Translations under genes and position numbers: made by a program
Source of the DNA: Streptomyces humidus
GTDB taxonomy: Bacteria > Actinomycetota > Actinomycetes > Streptomycetales > Streptomycetaceae
Length of the DNA: 64,000 nt
NCBI RefSeq assembly: GCF_014649655.1
Contig: NZ_BMTL01000005.1
Location: forward strand, 186,001-250,000
Reading direction: 5' to 3'
The notes under the pieces: model-generated
Told to the model about the DNA's origin: nothing
Seen by the model: the letters and a program-made list of their open reading frames with translations, nothing else
Database searches by the model: none
Part shown: positions 22,350 through 31,143 of the stretch, one piece after another
Numbering within the stretch: position 1 is the stretch's first letter
How the letters are laid out: each line of letters begins with the position of its first letter

Positions 22350-23035
22350 GAGTGCGAACTGGGCAAGTGCTGTGAACGCGCCGTCAAGGAGCGCGCGCTC
22401 CGGGTTCTGGCCGACATCGACCCGGAGCTGTGCGCTCAGGTCGCCTCGGGTCTCGGCCTGCCGGTCCCCGCACCCACGGTTTCCCTGGCCGACGTCGCCT
22501 TGAGCCCGGCGCTGTCCCAGCTCGGCGGCACCTGGCCCACCGACGGGCGCGTCATCGGGATCGTCGCCGCCCCGGACGGCGACCTCGACGAGGTCCGCGC
22601 CCTGCGGGAGACGGTCCTCGCCGGCGGCATGGTGCCCCTGATCGTCGCCCCGGCCGGCGGCACGCTCGGTGAGGGGACGCCGGTCCGACGGTCCAGCGGA
22701 CGTACGCGACCGCGCGCTCCGTCGAGTTCGACGCCGTCCTGCTCGCCGGACCACCCCCGGTCGGTGCCGACGCCTTCGGCGTCCGCGACGCGAAGGCCGC
22801 CCTCGGCGCACCGCGGCCGGGCGTCGATCCGCGCGTGGCGCTGCTGCTGTCGGAGGCCTTCCGGCCCGGCAAGGCCATCGGCGCCTCGGCGCTGGGCCAG
22901 GACGTGCTGGAGGCGGCCGGCGTGCCCGTACCCGCTCCCGGCGTCGTCCTGGGCGACTCCGGTCCCGCCGTTCTGGAGCAGGTGACCGCGCTGCCGGGCT
23001 CGCACCGCGTGTGGGAGCGGTTCACCGCGGTCTGA
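22350..23035 (+). pseudogene. Relic of a large-subunit (KatE/HPII-type) catalase C-terminal domain
   Basis: Reading begins ECELGKCCERAVKERALRVL, continues through the DJ-1/PfpI-like segment GRVIGIVAAPDGDLDEVRAL, then shifts frame near 22680 and resumes with QRTYATARSVEFDAVLLAG to the stop at 23033-23035 (VLEQVTALPGSHRVWERF). These match the flavodoxin-like C-terminal domain of large-subunit catalases. The whole catalytic barrel is missing, and the relic begins about 50 bp after the ccr stop. With both truncation and frameshift it cannot be functional. A terminator follows. Confidence 0.82.
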
Positions 23036-23056
23036 TCACGGTGCAGGCGGACAGCG

Positions 23057-23086
23057 AAGCCGGGCGGAAGCGGTCCCGCCCGGCTT
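23057..23086 (+). terminator. Hairpin after the catalase relic
   Basis: An 11-bp stem (23057-23067 with 23076-23086) with an 8-base loop lies about 20 bp after the relic's stop, which is the expected place for the old catalase gene's terminator. Confidence 0.7.
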
Positions 23087-23242
23087 TCGCCGTTCGTCGG
23101 CACCGGTTGCGGCTGCTGTCGCGCCCGCACCGCACCTCGCGCCGCTCACCCGCTTCGGCCGCCCTCACGGCCTGCGGACGCTGCCGGACGACCCGCCGAG
23201 AACCGGCGACACGGCAGCAGCGTTCACCGGGCCGACGCGTTC

Positions 23243-24280
23243 CTACTGGATCAGCTCGAGGTGTGGATGATCCGCGGAGACCGGGCAGACGTGGAGTTGC
23301 AGGCCGTAGCCCCGGGCGAGGTCGACCCGGGTGTAGTTCGCCGGCGGGATGCCGGGCGGGAGCGGATCGCGGGCCTGGTCCCCCTCGGGGGCCCAGCTCT
23401 TGGTGCCGGCGTTCCATTCAGTGGTGGCGATGGTCAGCAGCGGGTCCATCTCGGCGCCGCACACGGAGCAGATCCGGGGCACGGGATCGGTGAGACCCCA
23501 ACGGGACCAGCCGCCCACCTTCCAGCCGGGGGAAACGGACAGCTTGTTCGTGTAGAAGTCCTCCGGGGCCACGGAGTAGGAACTGTCCACCATGGCACCG
23601 GCGGACTGCCACCTGCCCCAGTCCGCCAACTCCTCCTGCAACTCCTTGCTCAGCTCCATGAAGTGGGGGTGTTCGACGACCTCCTCCGGCGAGAGGAGGC
23701 ACGGCTGGGGCAGGTAGCCGGGGAACTCGACCGCGGGAGGTTCGGGCGGTGTGTCCAAGGGGTCGGTGACCGTGGCGGCGGACCGCCAGAAGAGAGCGGT
23801 CCTGGGATGGTCCGGGTGGTCGAAGGGGCACCACAGCACCTGGAGCAGATCGGCCTCCGACTGCCCGGGCGGGCGCAGCAGGGGGACGTCCCGCGTGTAG
23901 AGCTGGGCGACGGGCAGCATGGCGATCGGGCCGCCGGCCCACGGCAGTTCGGCGTCGCCCAGGTCGTCGACCGCCCGCTCCCCGGCCTCGTACGCGTCGG
24001 CGTCGTGCTGCGACCGGCTCTCCCCGCGTGCCGGGATGCCCCGGTCCGCCCGTTCCTCCTCCAGGGAGAAGCCCGCCTCCACCTGGTCCTGCGTGTGCGG
24101 CTCGTCGCACTGCGGCCACGGTTCGCCGGCGGGCCACATCAGCGGCCCGCCGACCGAACTGTCGTGCCGCGACGGAGACCCGGCGCGAGGGTGCAGCCGG
24201 GTCGCCGTGCGTGCCAGCGGGGCCAGTCGAGGGAAGAGCGCCGTGACGTCGAGCGGCCGCGGCGGGGTGGTACGACTCAT
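23243..24280 (-). CDS. DUF1963/YwqG-like protein, possible immunity protein
   Basis: This 345-residue soluble protein has no signal peptide. It has the feel of DUF1963 (YwqG) proteins: an early GGPLMWPAGEPWP, a middle LPVAQLY segment, LQVLWCPFDH, and a late Cys pair ICSVCGAEM. I chose the ATG at 24280 (MSRTTPPRPLDV); an ATG at 24298 is possible. It begins 31 bp after the stop of the secreted nuclease gene, so the two are probably co-transcribed. DUF1963-type genes sit beside toxin genes in other bacteria, so an immunity role is plausible but unproven. The family call itself is moderate. Confidence 0.6.
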   Translation of the reverse strand: MSRTTPPRPLDVTALFPRLAPLARTATRLHPRAGSPSRHDSSVGGPLMWPAGEPWPQCDEPHTQDQVEAGFSLEEERADRGIPARGESRSQHDADAYEAGERAVDDLGDAELPWAGGPIAMLPVAQLYTRDVPLLRPPGQSEADLLQVLWCPFDHPDHPRTALFWRSAATVTDPLDTPPEPPAVEFPGYLPQPCLLSPEEVVEHPHFMELSKELQEELADWGRWQSAGAMVDSSYSVAPEDFYTNKLSVSPGWKVGGWSRWGLTDPVPRICSVCGAEMDPLLTIATTEWNAGTKSWAPEGDQARDPLPPGIPPANYTRVDLARGYGLQLHVCPVSADHPHLELIQ

Positions 24281-24311
24281 TCCGGCTCCCGGTGGCATGC
24301 ATCGTCCTGGA

Positions 24312-26276
24312 TCAATTTCCGAGGTTCAACTTACCGGTGTTGCGTTGGGTGTTGGTGATGTACACGTCGGGGAACAACGGCTGCGAGGATCCGTCCGCCC
24401 GCTCGATCGTGGCGCTCATGGTGACCCCCTGCGGGATCGTGCTGGTGTCGTCCCGGTAGTCGGGCGTGACCTGGTAGAAGATCGCGTCGTTCGGTCCGAA
24501 GGCCGCGTTCGCCACCGCCGTCTGTGCCGCGAACTCGTAGGTCCGCATGCTGGGTGTCCCGGTGTTCATGCCCGACTGCCAGCAGGGGACGAGATTGTCC
24601 GGTCCGCCGTCCCGGCGCCCGCCCTTTCCGCCGAGGATGTTGGCGATCAGGTGACACCGGGCGAGCCCGGTTCCGGGCGAGTTGACGCGGGCGAACTCCT
24701 GGGCGTCCTGCCAGCCGGTGATGTCACCCTCGGCATCGCTGCCCTCGCCGAGGTTCTTCCCGATGCAGGCCTGGGCCATGGACGCCCGGGTACCCGCCGG
24801 ACCGGGCGGGCTGGTGGTCTTGTTGACGTGCGCGACCGGTTCGGTGGTGTTCCTGATCCACCCGTCGCCGGAGGGAAGCGCCCCGGTCGGCGCGCTCTGC
24901 AGACAGGCGCCCTGCGGCTCGGGGGTCGAGCCGGCGATCTCCACCTTGAACTGCTCGGCCTCCACCACGCGCTGGCTCGCGAAGCCTTCGGAAAGCTCCG
25001 TCTCGGCGGACCGGACGGCCGCGAGCGGGGCGTGCACGCGTGCGCAGGGCCTGCTGGAGTTCTCGCCGTTCAGTCGGTAGACGTCCCATCCCCCGCTGCT
25101 GTAATTGGGGACGACCTCGGCGCACCGGGCGCCGTCGGTTCCTCCTTCGTGAGTGGCCGCGAAGGGGAACTCGCCACAGCTGTCGTCCGCGACGAGGTCC
25201 GTCCGCGCCTGGAACGGCTCTGAGCCCCCACTTCCACAGGTGCGGCTCGTGCGGTCGGCGACGCCGTCCTTCGCCCGCGTCAGCGGCTTGTCGCGCCCCC
25301 ATCCCTCGGCGAGGTTCTCCTGGGCCCACAGATAGCCGGCCGCCGCTGCGCCCGAGCCCGACGCCGCGCTCATCTTCACGACCGGCATGACGGAGGGCAC
25401 CACGCAGCCGCGGGCGGGCGTGCCGGTGGAACTGGTCGTGTCCCGTACGTCGTCGTCGCAGCGGATCTTCTCCGGGTTGCTCCAGGAGGCGTTCGGGTCG
25501 GTGATCTGGGCGCCGGGAGAGGTGACGTACAGCTGGTACGACGTGGTGAAGTCGACCTTCGCGCCGGCGGCCGGGGAGGAGGAGTAGGTCACGAAGCCGT
25601 TGACGGAAGCGCCCTTGACCAGATCGCCCCCGTACCACGGCGCCGTCTTGGTGGCCTTGCAGCCGGCCGAGCACGCGGACCTGAGCTTCGCGGTCAGGGA
25701 CGTGACAGCCCCGGTCGCGCCGGTCATGGTCACCGTGACGTACTCGTTCCACTTCGGGTTCGTGATGTCGGCGGGCAGGAGGGCACTGGTCGCGACGCCC
25801 AGCGTGCCGGTGCCTATCTCCTTGCCGTTGCCGTCCCTGAGCACGTACAGCACGGTCAGGCCGCTCACGCAGTAGCCGAAGCGGTGGTAGTTCCACCTCC
25901 CGGGGACGGTGATCACGCACTCGGCGTCGTCGGCGGCGGAAGCCCTCGGCTGCGCGGCACCGGGGGTCTTGCGCCCGGCCGGCTTCACCGGTGCGGTGCT
26001 CGTGGTGACACAGGCCTCCACGGCGCCCGCCCTGCGCTCGCGGGAGCCGGCGCGCGTGGGCGCGCAGTGCTCCCCGGGCTCCACCGGGACGGGCCGCGTC
26101 TCGGTCGGCGCGGGCAGGACGCCCCGGCCGGTCAGGTCGACCCTGCTCACCTTGTGCGCAGACGTCTGCGGCGCCGGGGGCGCCGGAGTCATCGCGGTGG
26201 TGGCGCCCAGGGCCAGGACGGCCAGCAACGGAACGGCTGCGCGTCGATACCGCGCAAAGAGGGATGATGGTCGCAT
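24312..26276 (-). CDS. Secreted protein with NucA/NucB-like and DNA/RNA non-specific nuclease domains
   Basis: This 654-residue protein has a Sec signal peptide (Arg-rich start, hydrophobic core, about 30 residues). A Cys-rich beta domain (~115-290) is followed by a NucA/NucB-like motif SCGEFPFAATHEGG with Glu369, and then a C-terminal non-specific nuclease segment RCHLIANILGG (His542) with NLVPC downstream. This architecture is seen in actinobacterial exported toxins. It lies 217 bp downstream of the ALF-repeat gene, with a hairpin between, and 31 bp upstream of a DUF1963-like gene. It may degrade extracellular DNA or act on competitors. Activity of either domain is inferred from motifs only. 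Confidence 0.75.
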   Translation of the reverse strand: MRPSSLFARYRRAAVPLLAVLALGATTAMTPAPPAPQTSAHKVSRVDLTGRGVLPAPTETRPVPVEPGEHCAPTRAGSRERRAGAVEACVTTSTAPVKPAGRKTPGAAQPRASAADDAECVITVPGRWNYHRFGYCVSGLTVLYVLRDGNGKEIGTGTLGVATSALLPADITNPKWNEYVTVTMTGATGAVTSLTAKLRSACSAGCKATKTAPWYGGDLVKGASVNGFVTYSSSPAAGAKVDFTTSYQLYVTSPGAQITDPNASWSNPEKIRCDDDVRDTTSSTGTPARGCVVPSVMPVVKMSAASGSGAAAAGYLWAQENLAEGWGRDKPLTRAKDGVADRTSRTCGSGGSEPFQARTDLVADDSCGEFPFAATHEGGTDGARCAEVVPNYSSGGWDVYRLNGENSSRPCARVHAPLAAVRSAETELSEGFASQRVVEAEQFKVEIAGSTPEPQGACLQSAPTGALPSGDGWIRNTTEPVAHVNKTTSPPGPAGTRASMAQACIGKNLGEGSDAEGDITGWQDAQEFARVNSPGTGLARCHLIANILGGKGGRRDGGPDNLVPCWQSGMNTGTPSMRTYEFAAQTAVANAAFGPNDAIFYQVTPDYRDDTSTIPQGVTMSATIERADGSSQPLFPDVYITNTQRNTGKLNLGN

Positions 26277-26429
26277 TGTCGTACTTACCTTTCGGGTGTG
26301 ACGTGCTGCCGGTCGGGAGGGGTGAGGAACGTGTCCCGGAAGGGGAGTTCGGGGCGAGGGGACGGCGGGGCCCGCCCGCGCCGCGGATCCGCGTCGGCCT
26401 CGGCGCGGCGGTGGGACGTCGTCATGGGA

Positions 26430-26456
26430 CCGCCCCGCCGGTCACCGGCGGGGCGG
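26430..26456 (-). terminator. GC-rich hairpin between ALF-repeat and nuclease genes
   Basis: This is a 27-bp perfect palindrome with 13-bp arms and one central base; in RNA the loop would be about 3-5 nt. It lies just after the ALF-repeat gene on the minus strand and should terminate or attenuate transcription into the nuclease gene. Confidence 0.75.
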
Positions 26457-26493
26457 GGGCGTCATCCGTCGGGTGAGGAGCGGACGGTGCTGG

Positions 26494-29400
26494 TCACCAG
26501 AGGTTCGAGAGACCGCCGGTGATCGAGGACACCAGTTCCTTGCCTTCTTCCGCGACCTTGTTGACCACGGGCGCGGCCTTCTTCACGAGCGGCTTCGCCA
26601 GCTTGCCCCGGCCGAAGGTGGCCAGGTTGAGTGCGGCCTCCCCGGCGGAGCTGACGAACTCACCGCTGGTGAAGCCGTGTTCGATGCCGGTGAAGAGGGC
26701 TCCCAGCGCACCGGCGCCCAGCGACACGTAACCGAAGAACGCGGCGCCCGCCGCGAGCGGCGGGAAGACCAGGCTGGCCGCACCGAGACCGACGGCGATC
26801 AGGCCCGCGGCGACGCTGACCTTGTTGGCGGCGTCGGCCCACCAGCCGGCGTCCGACCACCAGTCCTCGTCCTGCCCGGAGCCGGTGCCGTTGGGGTGGA
26901 CGTCGTCGTGGGTGTCGCTGTCGGCCGGGTTCTGGCCCTGCTGCCGCTGCTGCCTCGCCTTCTCGGCGGCCTTGCGGGCCGCCTCGGCGATCTCGTCCTG
27001 CCGCTTCTGCGCGGCGATCCGGTGCGCCTGGCTGGCCGCCGCGGCGGCGGTGGCCGCGTCCCGGCCCGCCTGGATCTCGGACTGCCGGGCCGCTGCGGCG
27101 GACGCCTGGGCGTTGTAGGAGGACTGGAGCGCCGAACGGGCCGCGTCGATGGCCGTGTTCGCGGAGTAGTTCGCCGACCGGGACGCCTGGCGCGCGGTCG
27201 AGGCCGCCGCCTTGGCCTGGTCGGCCGAAGCCTGTGCGGCCGCCGCGGAACGGTCGGCGGCGTCGGCGTTGTCCTTGGCCTGCTGGGAGTAGCCGTTCGC
27301 CTTGCTCGCCGCGGCGATCGCCTTGTCGGCCCATTCCTTGGCCTTGTCCGCGGCGTTGCGGGCGTCGGCGGCGGCCTTCGACGCGTCCGCCGCGTCCTTC
27401 TGTGCCTGGTAGGCGATCTTGGCCGCGGCCGCGATCGACCCGCGGATCGCGGCGACGTGGGTGGCGGAGTCGTGGTCGAGCTGCGCCGCCGTGTACTGCA
27501 CCTGCTGGACGAAGTTCCGGCGCATCCAGGTGGGCCCCTCCAGGGCCACCTCCGCGTACGCCTTCACGTACTCGCCGCCGGTGGTCGTCGACGTCGCCGT
27601 GGCCACCGCGTCGTCCTCCCGCATCGCGGCCGGGTAGGTGCGGTTGAAGAAGTCCTGGTACCCCTCGGGCGTGTTCTCGTCGAGCGCGTCGTTGGCGGCC
27701 TTGACGACGGCCTTGCCCGGCTTGTCGTTGAGGATGCGGCCGATCTGGACCTTGTTGTCGTCCTGGGACGCCCGGATCACCCCGGAGGTGAGGAAGTCGC
27801 CCACCGCCGTCGAGCTGGTGCTCTGCAGGGCGGCCTGGGCGGCCTCCGCGATGGCGGGGCTGGATATCTGCGCGAGGTAGAGGACGGTCTCCCGGTCGTC
27901 CTGGTTCTTGGCGATGGACCGGTCGAGGTCCACCCAGGAGAGCACGTCCTCGTCGCTGCCGGACAGGGCGAACTGCGCCGCCTGTCGCGTCCACGCGCCC
28001 TTCGCGTCCAGCAGCCCGGTTGCGGCCTTGCGGCCCAGGGTGGCGGCGAGCGCCAGGTCGCCGGTCTCCCACAGGGCCTTCTCCGCCGCGGCGATGACGT
28101 CCTTGAGGGCCTGCTCGGTCTGGGCGTCCTGGGTGCGCTTGTTCTCGTACGCGGCCTCTTCGTCGGCCTCGATCCGGGCCAGCAGGCGGGCCTCGTCGAT
28201 GCCCTGCAGCTTGTCCTGCTCGAGGCGGGCCAGCTCAGCGTCCCGGGCCGCCTGCTCCACCGCCATGGCGTCCGTCACGGCCTTGGTGGCGACGTCGGCG
28301 GCCTTCACGGCCTCGGCGGCGTGCGCGGTGGACTTGTTGGCGTAGTCGATGGCCTTGCCCGCGTTCTTCACCGCCTCGTCGGCGGCGTCGGCGGACTTCA
28401 GGGCGTGCGCGGCCGCGGAGTTGGCGGCGTCACGCGCCGCGCGCGCCGCGGAGGCGGCCGTGTTGGCGAGCGCCTGGGCGGTGGACGCGGAGTTGGTCGC
28501 GCGGTTGGCGGCGGCCGTCGCGACGGCCGCCTGGCGCTTGGCCTCGGCCGCCTCGGACTGGGCCGCGCCGGCGGACTCGGCGGCCTGCGCGGCAGCCCGT
28601 GCGGCGGCGGCCGAGTCGCGGGCCGCGCCCGCGGCCGCGACGCCGGCGTTGACGGACTGGGCGGTGGCGGCCGCGGCGTAGTCGGCGGCCTTGGCCGCGG
28701 ACTGGGCCTTGGCGGCGGCGTCACGGGCGGCGACCGCGGCGTTCTTGGCCGCCTGCGTCTTGGCCGCGTCCTTGGAGGCGGCGATGGCGGCGTTGTAGGC
28801 GCGGGAGGCGGCGTTGCCGGCCGCGGCGGCGGCGTGGGAGGCCGCCGTGGCCGCGTAGGAGGCGCGGCGGGAGGCGGTCACGGCCGCGTTGGAGGCGCTG
28901 ATGGCGTCGCGGGCGGCGTTCGCCGCGCCCTTCGCGGCGTTCGCGGCCTTGCGGGCGGCCGCGGCGGACTTCTGCACGTCCTGCTGCGCCGCGGCCGCCT
29001 CGGCGGCGGCCTTCTCGGCCGCTTCCTTGGCCTTCTGGGCGGCGGTCTGGGCGCGCGCGGACGCCTCGGTGGCCAGGTCGGTCTCGGCCTGGGCGCGCTT
29101 GCCCTCCCGCTCGACCACCGCGACGAGTTCGGCGATGGTCGCCGACTCCTGGTCCCGGGCCCGGGCGATGTGCTGGCCGGTGTCGAGGAACCACTGGATG
29201 TCCGACGCGGCGCCGCTCAGCGCGCGGTCCGCGTACTTGCGGACCTCGGGCCCGGCGCCGACCAGCATCGCCGACACCTGCACCCGCGCGTCCTCCAGGG
29301 CGCCGTCGTACTGGCCGTCGGTGAGGAACGTCTCCAGCGCCTGCGGGGTTCCGGCGTCCAGGGCGGCGGAGGCCTTCCGCTGCACGGCCTTGTTACCGGT

Positions 29401-29853
29401 GGACGACACGATGAGGGTCGCCACGCGCAGATCCTCCAGCAGGGCGGGCCGGTACCCCTGCGCGAGGAACGCGGCTATGGCGTCGTCGCCGCCGTCGAGG
29501 GCGGCCACGGCCTCCCGGCGTGTGCCCTTGCCGGCCCGGACGAGGTACCTGAGGACGGCGACACGATTGTCCTCGGCTCTGACCTTCGGCAGGGTTTCCG
29601 CGAGGAACGTCCTGACCTCCGTGTCGCTGCCGTAGAGGGCGTAGGCCGCGGCGGCCTTGGTGGCTCTGCCTCCCGTGGTCCACGCTTCGACCACCTTGGC
29701 CCGCTCGGTGTCCGGCAACGGAACCGGGCCGGGCGGCGTGTCCTGGCCGGCGGCGCGTGCCGGGTGAGTCAACGACAGGGGAGTGGCAGCGGCGGCCGTC
29801 ACGGCGGCGACCGCGCCGAGGAGCCGTCTGCGACTCCAGAACATCGTCTGCAT
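26494..29853 (-). CDS. Tat-exported ALF-repeat, alanine-rich coiled-coil protein (polymorphic-toxin-like)
   Basis: This 1119-residue protein begins MQTMFWSRRRLLGAV and has a Tat signal ending PARA. I chose the ATG at 29853, which has GAGGAG upstream. Residues ~40-220 hold several ALF repeats (e.g. AYALYGSDTEVRTFLAETL). The bulk is a very Ala-rich helical region, probably long coiled coil, with a second ALF block near 590-750. Near the end it has NPADSDTHDD, a Trp-rich WWSDAGWWADAANK, a hydrophobic glycine-rich segment, and then GEAALNLATFGRGKL, a pre-toxin type of ending. No catalytic toxin domain is obvious, so it may be a delivery scaffold for the nuclease downstream. Function is unproven. 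Confidence 0.8.
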   Translation of the reverse strand: MQTMFWSRRRLLGAVAAVTAAAATPLSLTHPARAAGQDTPPGPVPLPDTERAKVVEAWTTGGRATKAAAAYALYGSDTEVRTFLAETLPKVRAEDNRVAVLRYLVRAGKGTRREAVAALDGGDDAIAAFLAQGYRPALLEDLRVATLIVSSTGNKAVQRKASAALDAGTPQALETFLTDGQYDGALEDARVQVSAMLVGAGPEVRKYADRALSGAASDIQWFLDTGQHIARARDQESATIAELVAVVEREGKRAQAETDLATEASARAQTAAQKAKEAAEKAAAEAAAAQQDVQKSAAAARKAANAAKGAANAARDAISASNAAVTASRRASYAATAASHAAAAAGNAASRAYNAAIAASKDAAKTQAAKNAAVAARDAAAKAQSAAKAADYAAAATAQSVNAGVAAAGAARDSAAAARAAAQAAESAGAAQSEAAEAKRQAAVATAAANRATNSASTAQALANTAASAARAARDAANSAAAHALKSADAADEAVKNAGKAIDYANKSTAHAAEAVKAADVATKAVTDAMAVEQAARDAELARLEQDKLQGIDEARLLARIEADEEAAYENKRTQDAQTEQALKDVIAAAEKALWETGDLALAATLGRKAATGLLDAKGAWTRQAAQFALSGSDEDVLSWVDLDRSIAKNQDDRETVLYLAQISSPAIAEAAQAALQSTSSTAVGDFLTSGVIRASQDDNKVQIGRILNDKPGKAVVKAANDALDENTPEGYQDFFNRTYPAAMREDDAVATATSTTTGGEYVKAYAEVALEGPTWMRRNFVQQVQYTAAQLDHDSATHVAAIRGSIAAAAKIAYQAQKDAADASKAAADARNAADKAKEWADKAIAAASKANGYSQQAKDNADAADRSAAAAQASADQAKAAASTARQASRSANYSANTAIDAARSALQSSYNAQASAAAARQSEIQAGRDAATAAAAASQAHRIAAQKRQDEIAEAARKAAEKARQQRQQGQNPADSDTHDDVHPNGTGSGQDEDWWSDAGWWADAANKVSVAAGLIAVGLGAASLVFPPLAAGAAFFGYVSLGAGALGALFTGIEHGFTSGEFVSSAGEAALNLATFGRGKLAKPLVKKAAPVVNKVAEEGKELVSSITGGLSNLW

Positions 29854-30287
29854 AAGGGCGTTCTCCTCGCGGTCTGGTCGATGGAAGAGCAAAGGGCTGG
29901 ACTCCGAAGGGGACCATATCAATGCGCATCGGCCCATAAATCATTTGACAGACAAGGGAATTGACGGCACGCCAGTTGTCTCGGAATGCATGGCCCCGCT
30001 TGTTTTCACGTGTTCTCCACATGTGGACGCACAACCTCTCCCGGGGGTGTCGCAAGTCACGAAGGATCTTCAACTGCCGTCTCTTTTCGCCCGTTTCACA
30101 CCCTGGACAGAGTCCCGTCGAGGGAGGTGGCATGGACAGGCTCAAGCGGGGGGTCCGCACGATGAAGGATTGTTCTCCCTTATTCCCGCCGGGGTTGGGG
30201 GCCCTTTGTCGAATTGCGGAGCCTTCACGCCTGACACGGGGCCGGATTACGGACGTCCGGCCGAAGGAAAGCGAATTTAGGACTGCG
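29854..30287. other. Divergent promoter region with AT-rich patch
   Basis: This 434-bp gap lies between the divergent ALF-repeat gene and a small secreted-protein gene. An unusually AT-rich stretch at about 29915-29970 contains TTGACA at 29945-29950, a good -35 match on the plus strand, without a clear -10 at the right spacing. I see no gene in it. Confidence 0.5.
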
Positions 30288-30824
30288 ATGAAGGTATGGA
30301 TCACCCCTGCGGTGAAGCCGCAGCGGAAGAGGCTCGTGGCCGGCGCGCTGGGCGTGCTGGTCGCCGGGGGCCTGGCATGGGCCACGCCGGCGTCCGGCCT
30401 CCGGACGGAGAGCGGCGATGCCGCGGTGCCTGTGGCGGACGAGGCCCCGGGCTACGCGGTCGAGAACTTCGCCTATCCGCGGGCCGACAAGATCCTTCAG
30501 GAGCAGGGCATCGTCCTCAAGCGCGGGGACGGTCACATCACCCTGGCCGACTGCGCCGACGGCCCCGGCCTCCTGCAGGTCATGGCCCGGCGGAAGTCGG
30601 AGACGATCTGCTTCAGGACCGTCGGCAACTCCGGCTGGCTGACGCTGGAGATCCCCGCCGTCTACGTCATGAAGGGCAACGACTACACGACCCAGGTGGA
30701 CATGACCGTCGGCAGCGAGCAGAAGTCCTTCGACGTCGCCAAGAACACGTGGACGGCCGTCGGCGAGAGCGCGGACGAGCAGGGTCGCGAGTTCATGCTC
30801 ATGGAGATCCGAACCTCCAAGTGA
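30288..30824 (+). CDS. Small secreted protein of unknown function
   Basis: This 178-residue protein has a clear signal peptide (MKVWITPAVKPQRKRLVAGA, then a hydrophobic core ending near ATPASG). The mature part is about 140 residues, with one Cys pair (LADCADG ... ETICFRT) that could form a disulphide. I do not recognise a family. The start at 30288 has AGGA upstream. The FG-GAP protease-like gene lies 319 bp downstream on the same strand, but a terminator hairpin separates them. Confidence 0.75.
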   Translation: MKVWITPAVKPQRKRLVAGALGVLVAGGLAWATPASGLRTESGDAAVPVADEAPGYAVENFAYPRADKILQEQGIVLKRGDGHITLADCADGPGLLQVMARRKSETICFRTVGNSGWLTLEIPAVYVMKGNDYTTQVDMTVGSEQKSFDVAKNTWTAVGESADEQGREFMLMEIRTSK

Positions 30825-30826
30825 TC

Positions 30827-30853
30827 CGGCTCCGGCGTCCCGCGCCGGAGCCG
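30827..30853 (+). terminator. Hairpin after small secreted-protein gene
   Basis: A perfect 11-bp stem (30827-30837 with 30843-30853) with a 5-base loop TCCCG begins two bases after the stop codon. Confidence 0.8.
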
Positions 30854-31143
30854 CCGCGCCACGCCGGACACCGCACTTCGCCGGCAGTCGGCGGGAGCGC
30901 CGACCGGTCCGCCCACCCGGGCCGGGCAGGCCGGGGTCGCCTGCACGTGGCCGGCATCGATCGCAGCCGGCTGTGCGGGCCCGATCGTGCACCGCACCGA
31001 CGGGAAGAGCGCCACGCGCATCGCCGCCGGCACATGTACGCGCACGTCGCCCCCGGCGACGACGCGTCCGGCGACCCTGTGCCGCACTGCTCCGGCGAGA
31101 CCTCTCGCCGGAGCGTCAGCCGAACTACTCGTAAGGGAATGAC

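Noticed and set aside
29961..30287. Upstream extension of the small secreted protein by 109 residues
   Set aside because: It would hide the signal peptide inside the protein and has no family-like sequence; ATG 30288 is followed by a proper leader.
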